A stretch of 47,362 nt of DNA, taken from positions 1 to 47,362 of the forward strand of contig JALSJN010000074.1 of the NCBI GenBank assembly GCA_026989335.1. Reading direction: 5' to 3'. Numbering within the stretch: the first letter of the stretch is position 1; each line of letters begins with the position of its first letter. This DNA is from Thiotrichaceae bacterium. Lineage in GTDB: Bacteria > Pseudomonadota > Gammaproteobacteria > Thiotrichales > Thiotrichaceae. The notes under the pieces are model-generated. The model ran no database searches. It was not told the DNA's origin and saw only the letters and a program-made list of their open reading frames with translations. The translations under genes and the position numbers were made by a program. Positions 36,451 to 44,685 of the stretch are shown one piece after another.

Positions 36451-36828
36451 CTACGCAATAAGCCAAGTCAACACGGTTAAAATAACCGAAGCTACAATCA
36501 CAGCTATGCCCGATTTGTGTGCATATTCAAGCTCAAGACCTTTACCCATATCCCAGAATAAATGCCGAATACCGTTACAGAGATGAAAATAAAGTGAAAA
36601 GGTAAAGCCGAATAAAACCAACTTGCCGAACCAGCTAGAGAGGAAGCCATGCATACTCTGCCAACTTTCCTCACCCGCAGCAGCTGCAGCGAGCACCCAA
36701 ACCATTAAAATCAAACCAATAAATAAAGCCGTACCAGTGCCACGGTGTACTATTGAAAGTTTTGCGGTGAGCGGTAGTTTATAAACCTGTAAGTGTGGCG
36801 ACATTGGTCGCTTATCATCCCATGACAT
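36451..36828 (-). CDS. sdhC: Succinate dehydrogenase cytochrome b556 subunit C
   Basis: The 125-residue product has the SdhC signature RPMSPHLQVYKLPLTAKLSI followed by HRGTGTALFIG, three membrane helices, and HLCNGIRHLFWDMG, which provides the heme-ligating His. It is the first gene of the sdhCDABE operon; the promoter must be within the 62 bases between it and the preceding same-strand zapE, or upstream of zapE. Transcription is toward fadBA, convergent with it. Confidence 0.96.
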   Translation of the reverse strand: MSWDDKRPMSPHLQVYKLPLTAKLSIVHRGTGTALFIGLILMVWVLAAAAAGEESWQSMHGFLSSWFGKLVLFGFTFSLYFHLCNGIRHLFWDMGKGLELEYAHKSGIAVIVASVILTVLTWLIA

Positions 36829-36890
36829 GATGAAATTTTACCTAAATGTGTACGAATCAATTAGATCATAGTACCAATTTAGAATACTTG

Positions 36891-38066
36891 CTACGGAAGA
36901 TGACGCGCTTCTAAATATTCTTTAGTTTGCATCTCTCTAAGCCTGCTTATAGTACGCTTAAACGGCTCTTTTAATTTACTGGAAATGTAGAGTTTTTCAG
37001 GTTCTGCTTGTACTGTTACGATTAAATTTACCTGTAAATCGTAGAAAATGTCAACCATATTGGTAAAGCGACGTGCTGCATCATCTATGCTGCTATCCAT
37101 AATCGGAATATCAGAAATTAATATCGTGTGGTAAATTTTGGCTATTTGCGAATAATCAGATGTTGAACGGGGTGAGTTACAAAGCTGTTCAAAGCTAAAC
37201 CATACAACACCATCAGCCCACATTTCGATGGGGATTCGCCGCCCATTAATTATAATATCTTGTCTGTCTTTATGTAAATTTATCGCAGCAAGTTCATTAA
37301 AGCGTTTTAGCAAAAATTGCTTTGCCTGAGCACCATCCACCACGCAATACAAGTCGTCTTGTGTTAATCGTTGTAAGCGGTAATCTAATTTACCGCTCAT
37401 TTCGATTACCTTTGTATGCTGCTTTAATAGGGCAATAGCAGGCTTAAACCTCTCTCGCTGTAAGCCATTCTTATAAAGCTCATCAGGTGGGTTATTCGAG
37501 GTAGTCACCAGCATCACGCCATAGCTAAAAAGGTGCTCAAATAATTTACCCAGTAACATTGCATCGGTAATATCAGTGACGTGTATTTCATCTAAAACCA
37601 ATAATCTGGTTTTTTCAGAAAAGTTTTTAGCAATCATTTTTAATGGATCAACCACACTACCCTGCTGATCTAGCTCCTCATGAACCAAGTGCATAAAACG
37701 ATGAAAGTGCAAACGCATTTTTCTTTTTATAGGAATATTTTTATAAAAAAGATCAACCAAATGTGTTTTACCACGACCCACGCCACCCCAGATATAAAGA
37801 CCCTTATTGGTTATTGGTGGGATTGTACTTGATGTTTTTTTAAAAAAGAAATCTTTGAATGAGGTTTGCGAAAATGATGATAATGGGCTTGAAGACCCTG
37901 ATGCTAACAAGTCATCATAAGTTTCTTGCAGTGCTAAAATGACTACTTTCTGATGAGGGTCTCGTTCTAGCTCTCCAGCGTCTATACTGGCTTGGTAAAT
38001 AGATATTAATTTATTCTCAACGTGACTTTGTGTGACGTTGTTTGAGCTATGTTTTGGGGAACTCAT
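36891..38066 (-). CDS. zapE: ZapE/AFG1-family ATPase
   Basis: The 391-residue product belongs to the AFG1/ZapE P-loop family. Walker A is GGVGRGKTHL, Walker B with the DE pair is LLVLDEIHVTD, and the family hallmark TTSNNPPDELYKNGLQRERFKPAI follows. E. coli ZapE destabilises FtsZ rings in an ATP-dependent way. The N-terminal 85 residues include a Ser-rich linker (LASGSSSPLSSFSQ). It lies upstream of the sdh operon on the same strand, and may share transcripts with it. Confidence 0.94.
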   Translation of the reverse strand: MSSPKHSSNNVTQSHVENKLISIYQASIDAGELERDPHQKVVILALQETYDDLLASGSSSPLSSFSQTSFKDFFFKKTSSTIPPITNKGLYIWGGVGRGKTHLVDLFYKNIPIKRKMRLHFHRFMHLVHEELDQQGSVVDPLKMIAKNFSEKTRLLVLDEIHVTDITDAMLLGKLFEHLFSYGVMLVTTSNNPPDELYKNGLQRERFKPAIALLKQHTKVIEMSGKLDYRLQRLTQDDLYCVVDGAQAKQFLLKRFNELAAINLHKDRQDIIINGRRIPIEMWADGVVWFSFEQLCNSPRSTSDYSQIAKIYHTILISDIPIMDSSIDDAARRFTNMVDIFYDLQVNLIVTVQAEPEKLYISSKLKEPFKRTISRLREMQTKEYLEARHLP

Positions 38067-38101
38067 GGTGAGTATTAGCCTTGCAAAGAAAGAATATCAA
38101 T

Positions 38102-38263
38102 TTGAGGCCCTTGCTCGAGTTGGTGGCGAAAGAAAAACCGGTGAAATTTCACTGATTGGGCGAAAAAATGAAGCTAATAACAAGTTATAAGCAAGTATTT
38201 TAACAAAAAGTAGTGATATTTCAGTCATTTTTACCCGTCATCCGAGTCGTACAAAAGCCTCAA
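38102..38263. repeat. Palindromic repeat family 1, long copy C
   Basis: The left arm TTGAGGCCCTTGCTCGAGTT (38102) pairs with the right arm CGTCATCCGAGTCGTACAAA (38236-38255, ending CTCAA at 38263). Copy C has about 80 more bases in its centre than copies A, B and D, and shares part of them with copy E (33100-33184). It ends 14 bases before the 3' end of the tRNA-Arg gene. Confidence 0.75.
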
Positions 38264-38276
38264 TTTATATTAGAAA

Positions 38277-38353
38277 TGGCGCACCTGGCGCGATTCGAAC
38301 GCGCGACCTTTGGCTTCGGAGGCCAACACTCTATCCAGCTGAGCTACAGGTGC
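38277..38353 (-). tRNA. tRNA-Arg (anticodon CCG), with encoded CCA
   Basis: Read on the minus strand, the acceptor stem GCACCTG pairs with CAGGTGC, followed by G and CCA (38277-38279). The D-loop has AGCTGGATAGA, the anticodon stem is TTGGC/GCCAA with loop CTCCGAA, so the anticodon is CCG, which reads CGG. The T-arm is GCGCGTTCGAATCGCGC. The canonical cloverleaf can be drawn fully. Confidence 0.96.
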
Positions 38354-38385
38354 ATGGAGCGTATTCTAACGAATTTGAGTACAAG

Positions 38386-38456
38386 CTTCATTATAATTTC
38401 TCGTGAAAGGTCAGAAAACTTATAGCCTTTATTATCGTTTCACGCGTTATGCTGAG
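38386..38456. repeat. Inverted-repeat element, family 2, copy 2
   Basis: The left arm (CTTCATTATAATTTCTCGTG, from 38386, then AAAGG) is imperfectly inverted by CCTTTATTATCGTTTCACGC at 38426 with GTTATGCTGAG ending at 38456. The right half, TATAGCCTTT onward, is closely related to 4193-4228. It lies between tRNA-Arg and the thioredoxin-like gene. Confidence 0.5.
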
Positions 38457-38533
38457 GTCTTAATATAAAAAAGTTCATCACAGTCTCAAGATTTTGCTAT
38501 GGTTGCCTTTCTTTCAAAACTAAATTATCCATC

Positions 38534-39106
38534 ATGACAGATAACAAAAACACTCCTACTTCGACCTCAAAAAAGCCGAAGAAAAGACGCTGGCTACGAT
38601 TTCTTCTTGAAATATTAGTTATCGCCGCCTTTGTTTTTGGCATCCGCGCTTGGCAACAAAAGGATATGGTCAGCGGTGTTGCCCCGCCTTTTCAAAGTGT
38701 TTTTATTGACGGTAAAACCGTCAATTTAGAAGATTATCGTGGCAAGCCTTTACTCCTCCATTTTTGGGCAGAGTGGTGTCCATTTTGTAAACTCGAAGAA
38801 GGAACAATCACTGACCTTACGAAAGATTACCAAGTTCTTACCGTTGCGTATCAATCAGGGGATAAAGCCGAAGTGCTTAAACACATGCGAAAACAAGGTA
38901 TTGAAAGCTGGCCGACTATTGTCGATGCAGACAGCCGATTAGCAGATAGTTATGGCGTAAAAGGCGTGCCGACCAGCTTAATTATTGATGGTAACGGCAA
39001 CATCCGATTTAGCGAAGTTGGGTTGACCAGTAGTTGGGGCTTACGTTTACGATTGTGGTGGGCTAAGACTTTTAGCAAAGAGAGCCCATCGCCCATTACC
39101 CAATAA
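38534..39106 (+). CDS. Membrane-anchored thioredoxin-like disulfide oxidoreductase (TlpA/ScsD type)
   Basis: The 190-residue product has a cationic N-terminus, a membrane anchor (about residues 22-39) and a periplasmic thioredoxin domain of AhpC/TSA-Redoxin type. The active site is WCPFC (C82, C85) in LLLHFWAEWCPFC, and the cis-Pro is in VKGVPTSLII. It most resembles the ScsD-like protein disulfide oxidoreductases. It is followed 13 bases later by an MFS carrier, then birA and coaX, so the plus-strand cluster 38534-43221 could be one transcript. Its redox partner is unknown. Confidence 0.85.
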   Translation: MTDNKNTPTSTSKKPKKRRWLRFLLEILVIAAFVFGIRAWQQKDMVSGVAPPFQSVFIDGKTVNLEDYRGKPLLLHFWAEWCPFCKLEEGTITDLTKDYQVLTVAYQSGDKAEVLKHMRKQGIESWPTIVDADSRLADSYGVKGVPTSLIIDGNGNIRFSEVGLTSSWGLRLRLWWAKTFSKESPSPITQ

Positions 39107-39119
39107 AAATTATCCGTTC

Positions 39120-40316
39120 ATGAACCACTCGGAGCAGCCCAAGGAAAATAAGCAGACCTTCCTCTATCCGCGGCTAGCATCCTTTTATTTTTTCTTCTTT
39201 GCCACTTTGGGCGCATTTGTGCCTTATTGGTCAATTTACCTTCAATCATTACAGTTTAGTCCCGCTGAAATTGGCGAGCTAATGGCGATTGTAATGGCGA
39301 GTAAAATTGTTGCTCCTTATTTTTTAGGCTGGATATCGGATCACTTTCAAAAAAGTTTGTTTATCATCCAGACCGCGTTGCTACTGTCTGTCATTACCTT
39401 TAGTGGCGTTTTTGTAGCCCATAGCTATTGGTGGCTGGTATTGGTGATGATGATTTTTGGCTTTGCGTGGAATGCAACACTACCTCTGTTTGAGGCGCTA
39501 ACCTTAAATCATCTAGAAGGTGACACCCATCATTACAGTTTAATTCGGCTTTGGGGTTCTATCGGTTTTATTATTTTGGTTGCGGGTTTACCTCCCTTAA
39601 TTGCTGATAGTGAGATTTCAAAGTTGCCTTTTATTATTTTAGGTTTATTGCTTGCGAATACGATAAGTACTTTGTTTATTCGCGAGAAAAAGCATAATAC
39701 TTCCTTACAAAGCCCTATTAGTATTTCCTCTGTAATAAAAAATCCTGTTGTGGTTGGTTTATTAATCGCTTGTGCTTTTCAAGCGATTAGCCACGGGGCT
39801 TATTACACCTTTTTTAGTATTTATTTAGAGGAGAACGGCTACAGCAGAAGCATGACGGGCTGGATGTGGGCAATAGGTGTAATAGCTGAAGTTGCTTTGT
39901 TTTTAGTGATGCACCGCTTATTATACCGTTATCAGGCTTCTTGGTTATTTGCTGTTGCCTTACTATTAACCGCAATTCGTTGGATATTATTAGCCTTCTG
40001 GGTTGAAAATTTACCAATTCTAATTTTTTCCCAACTATTACATGCTGCTAGTTTTGGGCTTTTTCATGCTGCTTCTATTTACTTAATTCATGACCTCTTT
40101 CCGGGGCGTTTACAAATGCGCGGGCAGGCGCTTTATGCTGGGATTAGTTTTGGTTTGGGCGGCTCTTTGGGCAGCTTACTCAGTGGTTATACTTGGGGTT
40201 CACTAGGCTCAACAGGGACGTTTTTACTGTCTTCCGCACTTGCTTTTATTGGTGCTATGATTGCCTTTAAATTTGTTAATTCAAGCACCAGAAAACATGC
40301 CACACCACCCGACTAA
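39120..40316 (+). CDS. MFS transporter, LacY/HcaT-like
   Basis: The 398-residue product has 12 predicted membrane helices and begins PRLASFYFFFFATLGAFVPYWSIYLQ, a pattern of the MFS_1-like/phenylpropionate permease (HcaT) group. The typical loop 2-3 motif GWISDHF and DLFPGRLQMRGQALYAGISFGLGGSLG in the later helices support this. Its substrate cannot be inferred from the sequence. It overlaps the birA frame by 20 bases at its 3' end if birA starts at 40297. Confidence 0.83.
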   Translation: MNHSEQPKENKQTFLYPRLASFYFFFFATLGAFVPYWSIYLQSLQFSPAEIGELMAIVMASKIVAPYFLGWISDHFQKSLFIIQTALLLSVITFSGVFVAHSYWWLVLVMMIFGFAWNATLPLFEALTLNHLEGDTHHYSLIRLWGSIGFIILVAGLPPLIADSEISKLPFIILGLLLANTISTLFIREKKHNTSLQSPISISSVIKNPVVVGLLIACAFQAISHGAYYTFFSIYLEENGYSRSMTGWMWAIGVIAEVALFLVMHRLLYRYQASWLFAVALLLTAIRWILLAFWVENLPILIFSQLLHAASFGLFHAASIYLIHDLFPGRLQMRGQALYAGISFGLGGSLGSLLSGYTWGSLGSTGTFLLSSALAFIGAMIAFKFVNSSTRKHATPPD

Positions 40317-41142
40317 ATATTTATCGATGCCTATAGACTGCGATGAGGTCGCAGCTTCTGCTTTGTCTGGTGGAAAGATAACTCATTTCAAGCGTCTTGA
40401 TTCGACCAACAGTTGGTTACAAAAAAATGGGCAATGCGGGGATGTTTGTATTAGTAACGAGCAAACCGCAGGGCGTGGTAGACGTGGTAACCAGTGGGTT
40501 TCTCCCGCTACAGGAAATATTTATTTTTCGTTAAAGTGCTGCTTTGATGCGCCCATTCAACAAATAGAGCACTTTTCTTTATTGGGTTTGAGCGTAGGCA
40601 TAGCGGTAGCTGAAGCGTTGGCTGATATTGGCTTGCAAAATCACGGCATAAAATGGCCCAATGATATTTATTGGCAACAAAAAAAAATGGGCGGGATTTT
40701 AATCGAAAATATAAGTCCATCGAATACCGTTATTATTGGCATTGGTTTAAATGTTACTATGCCAGAAGCTGAAGCCAGCAAAATTGATCAACACATCACC
40801 TGCTTATCAGAGGCTTTAGCAAAACAGACAATATTAAAACAATCGACTCAAATAAATCGAACCAAACTGCTTATAGCGATGATTAGACAGTTACAGTCAC
40901 ATTTAGATAAATTTACGTCTCTTGCTTTTGGCGACTTCAAGCGTGACTGGGATAAGTGGGATGTTTTAAAAAACAGATCAGTCACTTTTCAGCATAAAAA
41001 GAAACAAATAACAGCCATAGTTGCAGGACTTGATCAACAAGGGCAACTGGGTTTATTAGAGCAAGATAATCAACTCCGTTTCTACTCATCCGCGGATATT
41101 CGATTAAGCAAGCCGCTCAATAAGTCACCTTACAAGCAATGA
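40297..41142 (+). CDS. birA: Biotin--[acetyl-CoA-carboxylase] ligase, lacking the repressor domain
   Basis: BirA activates biotin as biotinyl-AMP and attaches it to the carrier protein of acetyl-CoA carboxylase. The core shows RLDSTNSWL, the biotinyl-AMP loop AGRGRRGNQWVS, IKWPNDIYWQQKKMGGILIE and GIGLNV. E. coli-type BirA has an N-terminal winged helix; here only about 35 residues precede the core, so this is a monofunctional ligase and cannot repress the bio operon. The start is ATG 40297, or ATG 40327 (10 residues shorter). The stop overlaps coaX by 4 bases. Confidence 0.93.
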   Translation: MPHHPTKYLSMPIDCDEVAASALSGGKITHFKRLDSTNSWLQKNGQCGDVCISNEQTAGRGRRGNQWVSPATGNIYFSLKCCFDAPIQQIEHFSLLGLSVGIAVAEALADIGLQNHGIKWPNDIYWQQKKMGGILIENISPSNTVIIGIGLNVTMPEAEASKIDQHITCLSEALAKQTILKQSTQINRTKLLIAMIRQLQSHLDKFTSLAFGDFKRDWDKWDVLKNRSVTFQHKKKQITAIVAGLDQQGQLGLLEQDNQLRFYSSADIRLSKPLNKSPYKQ

Positions 41143-41927
41143 AGACATTACTCTTAATTGATGCTGGTAATTCAAGCGCGAAATGGTGCTTGTTAAAAGA
41201 TAACAACTTAAACGAACAGCAGCGTTGTAACTATAATGATAAACCACCTCAGCAGTGTATTGATCAAATTATTAATCAATGTGCAAATGAAATTGAGGCG
41301 GTTTTTATCGTCTCTGTTTTAGGCGATGATTTAATTAAACAGGTGCAAAGCAGTTGCTTTCTTAATAAGCTTCAATTCCATAACGTTATCTCCCAAAAGG
41401 AACTCGCAGGCATCTTAAATGGTTATGATGATCCCTCTAAACTAGGTGCCGATCGGTTTGTAGCCATGATTGGCGCAAAACATATTTATCCAAAAGATCA
41501 TGCTTTTATTATTATAGATTCCGGTACTGCTACCACCATTGATGCACTTGATGCTACAGGTAAACATTGGGGTGGTTTGATTTTTCCCGGGGTTGATTTG
41601 TGTACGGATAGTTTATTAAAAAGTACCCAACAGCTTCCACTTTGGGGCAGTAATAAAGTACGCTCTAAACCAGAGTTATTCGCCAAAAACACCAGCCAAG
41701 CGATTCAAAGCGCATCTATATTAGGTTTAGCGGGCGCAATAGACTCTGTGAGCCAATCCATGGAAAAAGAATTGAAAAATGCTACGAAGACTATAAAAAT
41801 CGTGTGTGGTGGTAATACCAAAATACTCCAACCTTATTTGCAATCATCCTACGCCTTTGACGAAAGCTTGGTCATGCTGGGTTTAAAAGTGATTGCTGGT
41901 AATACCCACATCACACCGCTAAAATAA
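41139..41927 (+). CDS. coaX: Type III pantothenate kinase
   Basis: CoaX phosphorylates pantothenate, the first step of CoA synthesis, and needs a monovalent cation. The 262-residue product has phosphate-binding LIDAGNSSAKW (6-16), KLGADRFVAMIGAK and IIDSGTATTIDAL, followed by GGLIFPGV, all type III features. The start overlaps the birA stop (ATGA). birA-coaX adjacency is common in gammaproteobacteria. It has the same pathway as coaD at 17798. Confidence 0.96.
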   Translation: MKTLLLIDAGNSSAKWCLLKDNNLNEQQRCNYNDKPPQQCIDQIINQCANEIEAVFIVSVLGDDLIKQVQSSCFLNKLQFHNVISQKELAGILNGYDDPSKLGADRFVAMIGAKHIYPKDHAFIIIDSGTATTIDALDATGKHWGGLIFPGVDLCTDSLLKSTQQLPLWGSNKVRSKPELFAKNTSQAIQSASILGLAGAIDSVSQSMEKELKNATKTIKIVCGGNTKILQPYLQSSYAFDESLVMLGLKVIAGNTHITPLK

Positions 41928-41931
41928 GCCC

Positions 41932-42558
41932 ATGCAAAACCTGATTCTATTATTACTCGCGCTCAATGCCTTTTATTTAGTTTGGTCACTAATCTTTAGT
42001 GATAAGTATGTTGCTCCACCCAGAACAATGGAGGGAGTACCACCCTTAGTTTTACTTCCGCCAGATAAAATCACCAATCGAGATTTAAAGAATCGTTGTT
42101 ATACCTTAGGTCCCTTTAATACAAAAAAGACAGCTGAACTCGTTAGCAGTGAGATTAACAATTCAGGCTTACTCAGTAATATCCGTGCGCAACAAACCAT
42201 GATAACACTCAACTTTCCCGTGTATTTACAAGCATTCCCAACGAGAAAAGAAGCTGAAAGTGCCATTAAGAAGTTAGTCGAGAATGAAGTGAAAGACTAT
42301 AATATTATAGAAAGTGGCCCCTATAAAAATGCTATTTCGCTTGGCTCTTTTGATGATTTAGACAAAGCCCGTCGGCATGCAGAATACATCCGTTATATGG
42401 GCTTTGATGCAAAATATACCGAACAACGAAAGCCCAAAGAGGTCTATTGGATCGACTATGGTGAACTAGGAAGTAATGGCGCACCTGTTACGCAATGGGT
42501 TAATGAAATTGATCCTAAAGCGAGTGTTCAACGAATTGTTAGTCGTTGTGAGTTTTAA
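41932..42558 (+). CDS. SPOR-domain membrane protein
   Basis: The 208-residue product starts with a membrane segment (LILLLLALNAFYLVWSLIF) and has two SPOR-like stretches in the periplasm: one about 54-95 (RCYTLGPFNTKKTAELVSSE), and the next about 115-160 (ISLGSFDDLDKARRHAEYIR). SPOR domains bind denuded peptidoglycan, often at the septum. It follows coaX by 4 bases. birA-coaX-SPOR order is common, although no direct functional link is known. Confidence 0.78.
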   Translation: MQNLILLLLALNAFYLVWSLIFSDKYVAPPRTMEGVPPLVLLPPDKITNRDLKNRCYTLGPFNTKKTAELVSSEINNSGLLSNIRAQQTMITLNFPVYLQAFPTRKEAESAIKKLVENEVKDYNIIESGPYKNAISLGSFDDLDKARRHAEYIRYMGFDAKYTEQRKPKEVYWIDYGELGSNGAPVTQWVNEIDPKASVQRIVSRCEF

Positions 42559-42579
42559 AAATTAGGCGGAACGTTTTCA

Positions 42580-43221
42580 ATGAAGAAAAATAAGCCATCA
42601 ACACTTTATTATATTCATGACCCGATGTGTAGTTGGTGCTGGGGTTTTCGCCCAGTGTGGCAGTTGATTCGCCAAAAATTGCCGAGTAATATCCGTGTAA
42701 AATACATCCTTGGTGGCTTGGCCCCTGATAGTGACGAGCCTATGCCACTAGCGATGCAACAAGATATTGCAGGCTACTGGCGTAAGATTCAGCAACACAT
42801 CCCCAATACTGAATTTAACTTTGATTTCTGGCAGCAATGTGAGCCGAGGCGCTCTACTTATCCTGCTTGCCGAGCCGTCATTGCGGTACGCAAACAACAG
42901 GCTGATCTAGAGCTTGTTATAATAGAGAGCATTCAGAAAGCCTATTATTTACAAGCTCAAAATCCGTCCAATGACGACACATTAATTTTACTGGCGGGTA
43001 AGTTAGGCCTTGATAAGGATCAGTTTAGCGAAGCCTTAAAAGCTCAAAGCACACAAAACGAATTGCAAAAAGAAATACAGTTCTCACAATCAATTGGTGC
43101 GCAGGGCTTCCCTAGTATGTTTTTAGAAAGAGATGGGCATACTCAATTAGTGCCACTTGACTACAATGAGCCGCAACCTACCTTAGACTTTATTTTAAAG
43201 GCGAAACCACCCACTACTTAG
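42580..43221 (+). CDS. DsbA-family (FrnE-like) oxidoreductase
   Basis: The 213-residue product has no signal peptide and carries the active-site pair CSWC (C17, C20) in HDPMCSWCWGFRPVW, with the cis-Pro region IGAQGFPSMFLER near the C-terminus. The helical insertion between them is typical of the DsbA/FrnE type of cytoplasmic thioredoxin-fold proteins. The gene follows the SPOR gene by 21 bases; its stop overlaps the convergent 43214 gene by 8 bases. The substrate is not known. Confidence 0.85.
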   Translation: MKKNKPSTLYYIHDPMCSWCWGFRPVWQLIRQKLPSNIRVKYILGGLAPDSDEPMPLAMQQDIAGYWRKIQQHIPNTEFNFDFWQQCEPRRSTYPACRAVIAVRKQQADLELVIIESIQKAYYLQAQNPSNDDTLILLAGKLGLDKDQFSEALKAQSTQNELQKEIQFSQSIGAQGFPSMFLERDGHTQLVPLDYNEPQPTLDFILKAKPPTT

Positions 43222-43753
43222 CCCGAGGGTTTTCCTGCTTTAAAATCTTTGCCCTACGCTCTTCCCAGCGTTCTTTAACCTCATCCGACAAGGGTTTTCT
43301 ACCTGCAATTAATCTATTGCTTGTGAGCGCTGCAGTTATTGAGGCACCCTGCGGCTGCGGCTCAACATTTAAAACATCTTCAATCTGTGGGTTTTTTATA
43401 CGTTGTGTTTTATGCACTTGATGGGTACGCTTTAAAATAGCGGCGCTATCAGGGCGTTGTAAGCTTTTTAGCGAAGGGTCAAAGTTTGTCGCATCAATTA
43501 TAAAATGATCCAAGCCTAAGCCTTTTAAGTATTTTGTAAGTGTTTCTAACTTTCGCCAAATGCGTGCTTTACCACTATTTTTTGCCATTACGGTTTTTTT
43601 AATATCACCCGCTACAACTGTCAATATCCATGTGTCACCTTCAGCTACTGCGGTCGCTACTTTCACTGAATGTGCTTCAATTAAATGTTTTAACGCATTA
43701 TGATTTATAGTATTGCTCGTGTTTGGTTTTGTTTGTGGCTTTGAATCAATCAT
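43214..43753 (-). CDS. Hypothetical protein, ParC-like partition-associated type
   Basis: The 179-residue product is basic and soluble. Residues 30-95 (GDTWILTVVAGDIKKTV, then ARIWRKLETLTKYLKGLGLDHF and DATNFDP) resemble the small partition-associated proteins (ParC-like) of plasmids and integrative elements, in a pattern of a short beta-sheet domain with ETLxxYLKxLG. Residues 100-179 are positively charged and partly disordered, ending RWEERRAKILKQENPRAK. The assignment is by resemblance only. It overlaps the dsbA-like gene by 8 bases at the 3' end and is alone on its strand. Confidence 0.5.
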   Translation of the reverse strand: MIDSKPQTKPNTSNTINHNALKHLIEAHSVKVATAVAEGDTWILTVVAGDIKKTVMAKNSGKARIWRKLETLTKYLKGLGLDHFIIDATNFDPSLKSLQRPDSAAILKRTHQVHKTQRIKNPQIEDVLNVEPQPQGASITAALTSNRLIAGRKPLSDEVKERWEERRAKILKQENPRAK

Positions 43754-43831
43754 TTTAGTCCCCTTTCATCTACTACTAAGGCATCATACTTACCTAACTG
43801 AAATCGGTAAAGCACCAAAAGGAACTTTGTT

Positions 43832-44614
43832 TTGCATAAAACAGACAATAAAAAGATTGATTTAAAACGTCGCTTCAGAGGGGTAGAGAACCTATATGGT
43901 GAAACGGCTATAGATTGTTTTATGCAAGCACATGTCCTCGTCATTGGCATTGGCGGTGTGGGCTCTTGGGTAGTCGAGGCTCTCGCTAGAAACGCGGTAG
44001 GGAAGTTGACCCTAATCGATATGGATGTTGTTTCAGAGTCTAATATAAATCGTCAGCTACCCGCACTATCTAGCACTATCGGTAAAAATAAAATTGATGT
44101 TATGGCCGAACGCGTCAATGATATTAACCCACAATGCGAGGTTCATTTAATTGATAATTTCGCACGTGAAGATAATCTAGCAGAAATAATTGATACTAGT
44201 GCTGATTTTGTGATTGATTGCATTGATAACTCGCGGGTGAAGGCGGCTTTAATCGCATGGTGCAAACGCCAAAAAGTAAAAGTTGTTACTGTAGGTGGCG
44301 CGGGTGGGAAGCTAGACCACACGTTAATAAAAATTGCGGATTTAAGTCGAACGGAACACGACCCTCTACTTTCAAAAACACGTAAGTTGTTACGGCAAAA
44401 TTACGGCTTTAGTAAAAACATTAAAAGACGTTTTTCAGTGCCTTGTGTCTATTCAACAGAACACCTTAAGCGCTCTAAAACAGCACCCGTAGGGAAAAAC
44501 TTAAGCTGCGGGGGGGGGTTGGGTTCATCGGTAATGGTAACAAGTAGCTTTGGGTTTGTTGCGGTAAGCCTTGTTTTAAAAAAACTTTTGAATAATAATG
44601 ATCGGTTCAGCTGA
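43832..44614 (+). CDS. tcdA: tRNA threonylcarbamoyladenosine dehydratase
   Basis: TcdA cyclises t6A37 of tRNA to ct6A. The E1-like fold is clear: VLVIGIGGVGSWVVEALAR (Rossmann), DMDVVSESNINRQ, IDCIDN and a C-terminal SCGGGLGSSVM. The start is TTG 43832 with Shine-Dalgarno AAAAGGA at 43817-43823, which gives MHKTDNKK; no ATG fits as well. The length (260 residues) agrees with the family. It overlaps the longest possible frame of the next gene by 1 base. Confidence 0.94.
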   Translation: MHKTDNKKIDLKRRFRGVENLYGETAIDCFMQAHVLVIGIGGVGSWVVEALARNAVGKLTLIDMDVVSESNINRQLPALSSTIGKNKIDVMAERVNDINPQCEVHLIDNFAREDNLAEIIDTSADFVIDCIDNSRVKAALIAWCKRQKVKVVTVGGAGGKLDHTLIKIADLSRTEHDPLLSKTRKLLRQNYGFSKNIKRRFSVPCVYSTEHLKRSKTAPVGKNLSCGGGLGSSVMVTSSFGFVAVSLVLKKLLNNNDRFS

Positions 44615-44685
44615 TGCTCAGCATACTTATGCTAAATTACAGAAAAAATAAAATATTGAATAAAAGTTATAGGGGAAACACTTCC

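Noticed and set aside
38213-38425. Plus-strand frame of 70 codons over the tRNA-Arg region
   Set aside because: It runs through repeat copy C, the tRNA-Arg gene and repeat family 2, so it cannot be a gene.
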